DNA of 5,681 nucleotides from Actinomycetota bacterium (GTDB lineage: Bacteria; Actinomycetota; Thermoleophilia; Gaiellales; Gaiellaceae): assembly GCA_019234175.1 (NCBI GenBank), contig JAFALP010000393.1, positions 1 through 5,681 of the forward strand, written 5' to 3'. Under the pieces are notes generated by a model. The model made no database searches, had not been told where the DNA came from, and worked only from the letters and a program-made list of their open reading frames with translations. The translations under genes and the position numbers were made by a program. Shown here in pieces: positions 1 to 4,635 of this stretch. The first letter of the stretch is position 1; each line of letters opens with the position of its first letter.

Positions 1-1025
1 GGGCGGGCCGCTCCGAACAAGCGGCCCGCCTCCGGCTTCACGAATCCCATGCGGTCGTACATCGCCTCGAGCGTTGGCTCGCTCGCGCGCCGCGCCTTCT
101 CCGCGCCGACGCCGAGCAGCCGCTGCAGCTCCCGCCCGTCCGCGCGCAGCGCCTCGAAGCGCTCGCGGATGGGGGACAGCAGCGCCACGACCGACTCGCC
201 CACGGCTTCCTTCAGGTCGCCGTAGCCGGCGCCGTCGAAGCGCGCGGCGAGCGCGTCGATGGAGTCGCCGGTGGCGACGCTCATGATCTCGAGCAGGTTG
301 GACACGCCCGGCTTCGCCACCGGGTCGTAGCGCACCTCGCGCTCCGAGTCGGTCACGGCCGACTTGAACTTCTTCCGGATCGTGTCGGCCGAGTCGGTGA
401 TGTAGATCGCGCCCTGCTCGGACGAGAGCGTCGTCGACATCTTGTTCGTCGGCTCCTGCAGGTCCATGATCCGGCCGCCGACCGCGGGGAACTGGCCGTC
501 GGGCACCGTGAACGTGACGCCGTAGCGGAAGTTGAAGCGCTCGGCGACGTCGCGCGCGAGCTCGAGGTGCTGCCGCTGGTCGTCGCCGATGGGGACGAGA
601 TCGGTCTGGTACAGGAGGATGTCGCCGGCCATCAGGACCGGGTACGTGAAGAGGCCGGCCGAGACGAACTCGTGCCGGTCGGACTTCTCCTTGAACTGGG
701 TCATGCGGCCGAGCTGCCCGTAGCTCGCCACCGCCGACAGCAGCCACGCCGCCTCGGCGTGGGCGGTCACGTGGCTCTGGCAGAAGACGGTCGACTGCTC
801 CGGGTCGAGCCCGGTGGCGAAGAGCATCGCCGCGAGGTCGAGCGTGGAGCTGCGCAGGAGCTCCGGGTCGTAGTCGACCGTGATCGAGTGCAGGTCGACG
901 ATGCAGAAGAAGGCCTCGCCCGCCGCCTGCGTCTCGACGTACTGGCGGAAGCCGCCGCTGTAGTTGCCGAGCGTCTTTCGGCCCGTGGGCTGGATCCCGG
1001 AGAACACGATCGGCTTGTCGGCCAT
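1..1025 (-). CDS. trpS: Tryptophanyl-tRNA synthetase (3' end beyond left edge)
   Basis: Cytoplasmic class Ic aminoacyl-tRNA synthetase that charges tRNA-Trp with tryptophan using ATP. Reading leftward from ATG at 1025-1023, 341 codons are open with no stop, so the stop is outside the window; the family is usually about 330-340 residues, so little is missing. Seen in the translation: the N-terminal ATP motif GIQPTGRKTLGNY (residues 10-22), whose TLGN is the family's form of HIGH (Bacillus TrpRS has TIGN); FCIVDLHSITV; the MTQFKEKS segment; GDDQRQHLELARDVAERFN; and KMSTT at 195-199 in the KMSKS position, followed by a conserved IRKKFKSAVTDSE stretch. The first motif starts ten residues from the ATG, as expected, which supports this start. 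The only ribosome-site candidate is a weak AGG four bases upstream. The gene is divergent from aroF across 29 nt. The visible C-terminus runs some 15 residues past the point where Bacillus TrpRS ends and overlaps a strong hairpin. Confidence 0.96.
   Translation of the reverse strand, partial: MADKPIVFSGIQPTGRKTLGNYSGGFRQYVETQAAGEAFFCIVDLHSITVDYDPELLRSSTLDLAAMLFATGLDPEQSTVFCQSHVTAHAEAAWLLSAVASYGQLGRMTQFKEKSDRHEFVSAGLFTYPVLMAGDILLYQTDLVPIGDDQRQHLELARDVAERFNFRYGVTFTVPDGQFPAVGGRIMDLQEPTNKMSTTLSSEQGAIYITDSADTIRKKFKSAVTDSEREVRYDPVAKPGVSNLLEIMSVATGDSIDALAARFDGAGYGDLKEAVGESVVALLSPIRERFEALRADGRELQRLLGVGAEKARRASEPTLEAMYDRMGFVKPEAGRLFGAAR
2..30 (-). terminator. GC-rich hairpin at 3' end of trpS, possible intrinsic terminator
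   Basis: Positions 2-12 and 20-30 are perfect inverted repeats (11 bp, ten of them G-C) around a 7-nt loop at 13-19. On the trpS strand this would form a very stable RNA hairpin. It falls in the last visible trpS codons, and any following U-tract would lie to the left of position 1 and cannot be seen. Its place at the expected end of trpS suggests a transcription terminator overlapping the coding end. In DNA this GC-rich, an 11-bp perfect stem is less surprising than elsewhere, so the terminator role is an inference. Confidence 0.45.
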
Positions 1026-1054
1026 GACGCCTGATTCTGCCTAAGCTGTGAGCG
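1026..1054. promoter_or_regulatory. Divergent trpS/aroF intergenic promoter region
   Basis: Only 29 nt separate the trpS and aroF start codons, so both promoters must be here, with any -35 elements inside the opposite gene. This spacer is noticeably more A/T-rich than the flanking genes. There is no room for a T-box, an attenuator leader or a long 5' UTR on either side unless transcription starts inside the other gene. On the trpS strand a weak -10-like CAGAAT (1039-1034) lies eight bases before the trpS ATG. No clear operator palindrome is visible. Confidence 0.55.
1042..1047 (+). promoter_or_regulatory. Candidate -10 element for aroF (leaderless start)
   Basis: TAAGCT fits the actinobacterial -10 pattern TANNNT and ends 7 nt before the A of the aroF ATG at 1055. 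That is the spacing expected if transcription begins at the start codon itself. No Shine-Dalgarno sequence precedes the ATG, which agrees with a leaderless mRNA. No convincing -35 hexamer is at the right distance: TTGTCG at 1015-1020 is 21 nt away, which is too far. Read from sequence only; the start site is an inference. Confidence 0.45.
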
Positions 1055-2095
1055 ATGGCCGTCACCGGCGCACCCGAGCTGCTCATCGTCATGGGCGCGA
1101 ACGCGACGCCCGACCAGGTGGACGACGTCGTCGCGCGCCTGGAGGAGGCGGGCTGCGGCGCGGTCGTCACGCCCGGCCGCGAGGCGACCGTCATCGGCGC
1201 CATCGGCGAGCGCGAGCTGCTCGCAGCGCTCCCGCTCGAGGGCTACGCCGGCGTCGAGCAGGTGCTGCCGATCCTGAAGCCGTACAAGCTCGTGTCTCGG
1301 GAGCTGTCGCCGGACCCGACGGTGATCGAGGCGCGCGGACGCCGCATCGGTGACGGCTACTTCGGGTTCATCGCCGGCCCGTGCAGCGTGGAGACGCGCG
1401 AGCAGACGCTCGAGACGGCGCGAGCCGTCGCCGCCGCGGGCGTGACGATGCTCCGCGGCGGCGCGTTCAAGCCGCGCACGTCGCCGTACGCGTTCCAGGG
1501 CCTCGGCGAAGAGGCGCTCGAGATCCTCAAGGAGGCGCGCGACGAGACCGGCCTGCCGATCGTCACCGAGCTGATGGATCCGCGCCACGTCGAGCAGGTC
1601 GTCGACACCACCGACGTCATCCAGATCGGCGCGCGCAACATGGCGAACTTCTCGCTTCTCGCCGAGGTCGGCCGTGCGCCGAAGCCGGTGCTGCTCAAGC
1701 GCGGGCTCTCCGCCACCGTCGAGGACCTGCTGATGGCGGCGGAGTACATCGTCAAGGAGGGGAACTCCGAGGTCATCCTCTGCGAGCGCGGCATCAAGAC
1801 GTTCGAGACCGCGACGCGCTTCACGCTCGACATCGGCGCGATTCCCGTCCTCAAGCAGGAGACGCACCTGCCCGTGATCGTCGACCCGTCGCATCCGGCA
1901 GGCCGCCGCGACCTCGTGCTGCCGCTCGCGCGCGCAGCCGTCGCCGCGGGCGCGGACGGGATCATCGTCGAGACGCATCCCCGGCCCGAGGAGGCGCTCT
2001 CCGACGGCCCGCAGCAGATCCCGACCGCCGATTTCCCCGACTTCGCGGCCGAGATCCGCGCGCTCGCGTCCCTCATGGGACGCACGATCGGCTGA
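1055..2095 (+). CDS. aroF: 3-deoxy-7-phosphoheptulonate (DAHP) synthase, type I-beta
   Basis: Condenses phosphoenolpyruvate and erythrose 4-phosphate to DAHP, the committed first step of the shikimate pathway, in the cytosol. The 346 residues match the Thermotoga-type enzyme with an extra N-terminal ferredoxin-like domain (about residues 9-80), which in that family binds Tyr or Phe for feedback inhibition. The TIM barrel follows: GFIAGPCSVE (104-113), LRGGAFKPRTSPYAFQGLGE (133-152), IQIGARN (189-195), PVLLKRG (211-217), ILCERGIKTFE (241-251) and VDPSHPAGRRDLV (276-288). The four metal ligands of the Thermotoga enzyme align at one constant offset as C110, H280, E306 and D317. An in-frame TGA at 1049-1051 makes ATG 1055 the first possible start, and it keeps the whole N-terminal domain. 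There is no Shine-Dalgarno sequence. It leads the cluster, one base before aroA. No chorismate mutase domain is fused. The exact effector amino acid cannot be read from sequence; the symbol aroF (or aroG) is conventional. Confidence 0.96.
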   Translation: MAVTGAPELLIVMGANATPDQVDDVVARLEEAGCGAVVTPGREATVIGAIGERELLAALPLEGYAGVEQVLPILKPYKLVSRELSPDPTVIEARGRRIGDGYFGFIAGPCSVETREQTLETARAVAAAGVTMLRGGAFKPRTSPYAFQGLGEEALEILKEARDETGLPIVTELMDPRHVEQVVDTTDVIQIGARNMANFSLLAEVGRAPKPVLLKRGLSATVEDLLMAAEYIVKEGNSEVILCERGIKTFETATRFTLDIGAIPVLKQETHLPVIVDPSHPAGRRDLVLPLARAAVAAGADGIIVETHPRPEEALSDGPQQIPTADFPDFAAEIRALASLMGRTIG

Positions 2096-2096
2096 C

Positions 2097-3359
2097 GTGC
2101 GCATCGAGCCGGCCGTCGCCGTCGTCGGCCACGTCGCCGTGCCCGGCGACAAGTCCATCTCCCATCGCGCGGTCCTCGTCGGCGCCATCGCCGAGGGCGA
2201 CACGCACGTGCGCGGCTTCGGCCGTGCCGGCGACACGCAGGCGTCGATTGACGCCGTGCGCTCGCTCGGCGTCGAGGTGGACGACCTCGCCGAGGACGAG
2301 CTGCTCGTGCACGGCGGCGAGCTCCGCGCCGGTGCCGCCGACTGCATGAACGCGGGAACGCTCATGCGCCTCCTCATGGGCGTCGTCGCCGGCCGCGACG
2401 GCCGCTTCGAGCTGACCGGCGACGAGTCGCTCTCCTCGCGGCCGATGGAGCGCGTCGCCGGACCGCTCCGCTCCATGGGCGCCCAGATCGAGACGACCGA
2501 CGGTCACGCACCGCTCGTCGTCGCCGGCGCGCCGCTGCACGCGATCGACTACGAGCTCCCGGTGGCGAGCGCGCAGGTGAAGTCGGCGATCCTCCTCGCC
2601 GGGCTCGCCGCCGACGGCGCCACGACCGTGGTCGAGCCGGTGCCGACGCGCGACCACACCGAGCTCATGCTCGAGGCCGCCGGCGCACGCATCCAGCGGC
2701 GGCCGACGTCGGTGACCGTCGAGCGCTCGAGCCTCCGTCTCGGGGAGGTGGAGGTCCCCGGCGACTTCTCGTCGGCGGCGCCGCTGCTCGCCGCCGCCGC
2801 GCTCGTGCCCGGCAGCCACCTGACCGTGCACGACGTCGGCCTCAACCCGCGCCGCACCGGCCTCCTCGACGTGCTCGAGCGCATGGGCGCGCGCATCGCC
2901 GTCTTCAACCGCCGCCGCGCCGGCCGCGAGCCGGTCGGCGACGTGCAGGTGCAGTACGCCGAGCTCACCGCCACCGCGATCGAGCCGGCCGAGATCCCGT
3001 CGCTCGTGGACGAGCTCCCGCTCGTGGCGCTGCTCGCCTCGGTCGCGCGCGGCGAGACCGTCGTGCGCGGCGCCGCCGAGCTGCGTGTGAAGGAGAGCGA
3101 CCGCATCGAGGCGGTCACCGATCTCCTGCGTGCGACGGGCGCGCACGTGCGCTCGCGCGACGACGGCTGGACGATCACCGGCGTTCCCGCACGACTGCGC
3201 GGCGGCCGCGTCGACGCGCGCGGCGACCACCGGATCGCCATGCTCGGCGCCGTCGTCGGGGTCGCGTCCCGCGAAGGCGTGGAGGTCGGGGGAGCCGACA
3301 GTGTCGCTATAAGCTTCCCCGGCTTCTATGACCTGTTGGACACGCTGGTGAAACGATGA
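2097..3359 (+). CDS. aroA: EPSP synthase (3-phosphoshikimate 1-carboxyvinyltransferase), class II type
   Basis: Transfers the enolpyruvyl group of PEP to shikimate 3-phosphate, the sixth shikimate-pathway step. At 420 residues it is of normal length. Seen: PGDKSISHR (16-24) with substrate-binding K19, S20 and R24; NAGTLMR (85-91); SRPMERV (114-120); SAQVKSAILLAGL (158-170); RDHTE (185-189); the PSLVDELP loop with the likely catalytic base D305; RVKESDR (330-336); and GDHRIAM (376-382). GDKS, SAQVK and RDHTE are hallmarks of the class II enzymes (Bacillus, Agrobacterium CP4), not the E. coli class. The residue equivalent to E. coli Gly96 is still glycine (G87), where CP4 has alanine, so glyphosate tolerance cannot be assumed. 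The start is GTG one base after the aroF stop; no ATG or Shine-Dalgarno sequence serves better, and the first motif lies at the expected distance. The end overlaps cmk by four bases. The last 20 or so codons use unusual synonyms (AGT, GCT, ATA, TAT, TTG, AAA). Confidence 0.96.
   Translation: MRIEPAVAVVGHVAVPGDKSISHRAVLVGAIAEGDTHVRGFGRAGDTQASIDAVRSLGVEVDDLAEDELLVHGGELRAGAADCMNAGTLMRLLMGVVAGRDGRFELTGDESLSSRPMERVAGPLRSMGAQIETTDGHAPLVVAGAPLHAIDYELPVASAQVKSAILLAGLAADGATTVVEPVPTRDHTELMLEAAGARIQRRPTSVTVERSSLRLGEVEVPGDFSSAAPLLAAAALVPGSHLTVHDVGLNPRRTGLLDVLERMGARIAVFNRRRAGREPVGDVQVQYAELTATAIEPAEIPSLVDELPLVALLASVARGETVVRGAAELRVKESDRIEAVTDLLRATGAHVRSRDDGWTITGVPARLRGGRVDARGDHRIAMLGAVVGVASREGVEVGGADSVAISFPGFYDLLDTLVKR
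3308..3315 (+). promoter_or_regulatory. Possible internal -10 element before cmk
   Basis: TATAAGCT inside the 3' end of aroA contains both a TATAAG and a TAAGCT hexamer; the latter is identical to the candidate aroF -10. It lies about 40 nt upstream of the cmk start in a locally A/T-rich patch where codon use departs from the rest of aroA, including an ATA isoleucine codon. No recognisable -35 is at the right distance. A secondary promoter for cmk-plsC-der is plausible but unproven. Confidence 0.25.
3347..3351 (+). promoter_or_regulatory. Partial Shine-Dalgarno for cmk
   Basis: GGTGA, complementary to the extended anti-Shine-Dalgarno end of 16S rRNA, lies four bases before the cmk ATG at 3356 and within the end of aroA. 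It is the only start in the rightward cluster with such a match. It supports ATG 3356 as the cmk start. Confidence 0.4.
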
Positions 3360-3988
3360 TCGTCGCCATCGACGGCCCTGCGGGGGCGGGCAAGAGCACC
3401 GTTGCGCGCGCGCTCGCGGAGCGGCTCGGCTTCCGCTACCTCGACACGGGCGCGATGTACCGCGCCGTCACGTGGCTGGCGATGCAGCGCGGCCTCGACC
3501 TCGGCAACGCGAAGGTGCTCGCCGACCTCGCGCGCACCGAGCCGGTCACGTTCGACGAGGACGACCGCGTCTGGATCGCCGGCACCGACGTCACCTCGCT
3601 CATCCGCCGGGAGAACATCGACCGCATGGTGCCCGTCGTCGCGCGGCACGAGCCCGTCCGCGAGATCATGCGCGAGCGGCAGCGGCAGCTCGGCCGCGAC
3701 GGCAACGTCGTCATCGAGGGCCGCGACATCGGAACCGTCGTCGCGCCGAAGGCCGAGGTGAAGGTCTACCTCACCGCCGACCGGTCCATCCGCGCGCAGC
3801 GGCGCATGGCGGAGCGTCCCGGCATCGGCGCCGATGCGCTCGCCACCGATCTGCGCAAGCGCGACTCCTCCGACGCGGACCGGATGCAGCCCGCCGAGGA
3901 CGCGCACGAGATCGACACGACGAACCTCAAGGTCGAGGACGTCGTCGAGCAGATCGAAGCGCTCGTCCGCGAGCGCACCGCCGTCTGA
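3356..3988 (+). CDS. cmk: Cytidylate kinase (CMP kinase)
   Basis: Phosphorylates CMP and dCMP with ATP to give CDP and dCDP, recycling CMP from RNA turnover and phospholipid synthesis. The 210-residue protein has a P-loop GPAGAGKS (7-14), the substrate-site motif YLDTGAMYRA (28-37), an NMP-binding insert around 60-95, the signature EGRDIGTVV (121-129), the KVYLTAD strand (136-142), and the lid/CMP-contact segment RDSSDADR (169-176). It is slightly shorter than the E. coli enzyme (about 227), as in many Gram-positive homologues, and looks complete. The ATG overlaps the aroA stop in an ATGA, so translational coupling is likely. The aroA-cmk adjacency is widespread in bacteria. No gene for ribosomal protein S1 follows, unlike in E. 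coli; plsC starts three bases later. Confidence 0.97.
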   Translation: MIVAIDGPAGAGKSTVARALAERLGFRYLDTGAMYRAVTWLAMQRGLDLGNAKVLADLARTEPVTFDEDDRVWIAGTDVTSLIRRENIDRMVPVVARHEPVREIMRERQRQLGRDGNVVIEGRDIGTVVAPKAEVKVYLTADRSIRAQRRMAERPGIGADALATDLRKRDSSDADRMQPAEDAHEIDTTNLKVEDVVEQIEALVRERTAV

Positions 3989-3991
3989 GCG

Positions 3992-4633
3992 ATGGACTGG
4001 GTCCGGTTCAACTGGGCCTGGGGGAAGTGGGTGATGGGCGGCCCGGCGGCGCTGCTCTCGCGGCTGCGCGTGTACGGGCGCAGCCGCGTCCCGGCGAGCG
4101 GCGGCGCGGTGGTCGCGTTCAACCACTTCTCGTGGATCGACATCCCCGACTTCGGCTGGGCGGCGCCCCGGCCGTACTACTTCCTGGCCAAGGTGGAGGC
4201 GGTCGAGTTCCAGGTCGGCGGCGCGTACCTCCGGATGTTCGGCACGTTCGCCGTCCGCCGAGGCGAGTCCGACCGTGAGGCGGTCCGCCGCATGCGCGAA
4301 GTCGTGCGCGACGGGAACCTGCTCGGGATCTTCGCCGAGGGGACGCGGCAACGGTCCGGCGTCCCCGGGCATGTGCAGCCGGGCGCGGCGATGGTGGCGC
4401 TGAACGAGAACGTGCCCATCGTCCCGGCGGCGATCTACGGCTCCTACCACTGGAAGCCGGGCCACCCGGTCTCGATCGTCTTCGGCGAGCCGATGCGGTT
4501 CGACGGTCTCCCGACCGGGTCGAAGGGCTACCGCGAAGCGTCGGAGCAGGTGCAGACGGAGCTCCGCCGGCTGTGGGAGTGGCTCGCGGAGCAGCACGCG
4601 GCCGGCCGGCCCCGCCGCGTCACACTGCCGTAG
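3992..4633 (+). CDS. plsC: 1-acyl-sn-glycerol-3-phosphate acyltransferase (PlsC family)
   Basis: Acylates lysophosphatidic acid to phosphatidic acid at the inner face of the membrane, using an acyl-ACP or acyl-CoA donor. In 213 residues the four acyltransferase blocks appear in order: NHFSWID (44-50), giving the catalytic HX4D pair H45/D50; VRRGESDREAVRRM (88-101); FAEGTR (114-119), the phosphate-binding EGTR; and VPIVPAAI (141-148). The N-terminus is rich in aromatics (three Trp in the first 13 residues) and may lie on the membrane, but I see no clear transmembrane helix. The C-terminus is basic. The length is typical of small actinobacterial PlsC proteins. ATG 3992 follows cmk by three bases with no Shine-Dalgarno sequence; its TAG stop lies two bases before der. 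Acyltransferases of this family vary in acceptor, so another lysophospholipid or acyl acceptor is possible, but the housekeeping context favours the standard role. Confidence 0.92.
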   Translation: MDWVRFNWAWGKWVMGGPAALLSRLRVYGRSRVPASGGAVVAFNHFSWIDIPDFGWAAPRPYYFLAKVEAVEFQVGGAYLRMFGTFAVRRGESDREAVRRMREVVRDGNLLGIFAEGTRQRSGVPGHVQPGAAMVALNENVPIVPAAIYGSYHWKPGHPVSIVFGEPMRFDGLPTGSKGYREASEQVQTELRRLWEWLAEQHAAGRPRRVTLP

Positions 4634-4635
4634 TC

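Noticed and set aside
1015..1020. TTGTCG as the -35 element of the aroF promoter
   Set aside because: It lies 21 nt from the candidate -10, too far for normal promoter spacing, and matches the consensus at only four of six bases.
567..1034. A 155-codon plus-strand frame within trpS
   Set aside because: trpS on the other strand carries all the expected synthetase motifs here; this frame is its complement read out of phase.
1026..1054. T-box or attenuator leader for trpS or aroF
   Set aside because: The spacer is only 29 nt, far too short for either, and I saw no stem-loop or Trp-codon leader peptide in it.
1048..1353. GTG-started frame overlapping the start of aroF
   Set aside because: Arg/Gly/Ala-rich out-of-phase reading of the aroF N-terminal domain with no recognisable fold.
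767..2476. A 569-codon open frame on the minus strand across trpS, aroF and aroA
   Set aside because: It overlaps three genes with clear family motifs. Its product is a low-complexity Arg/Asp/Ala/Leu/Glu-rich sequence typical of reading GC-rich codons antisense, and it matches no family I know.
2073..3230. A 385-codon minus-strand frame opposite aroA
   Set aside because: Antisense shadow of a GC-rich gene: biased His/Arg/Ala/Asp composition and no domain or start context.
3326..4597. A 423-codon minus-strand frame opposite cmk and plsC
   Set aside because: Same shadow effect; it spans two well-supported genes and ends only where their codon phase changes.
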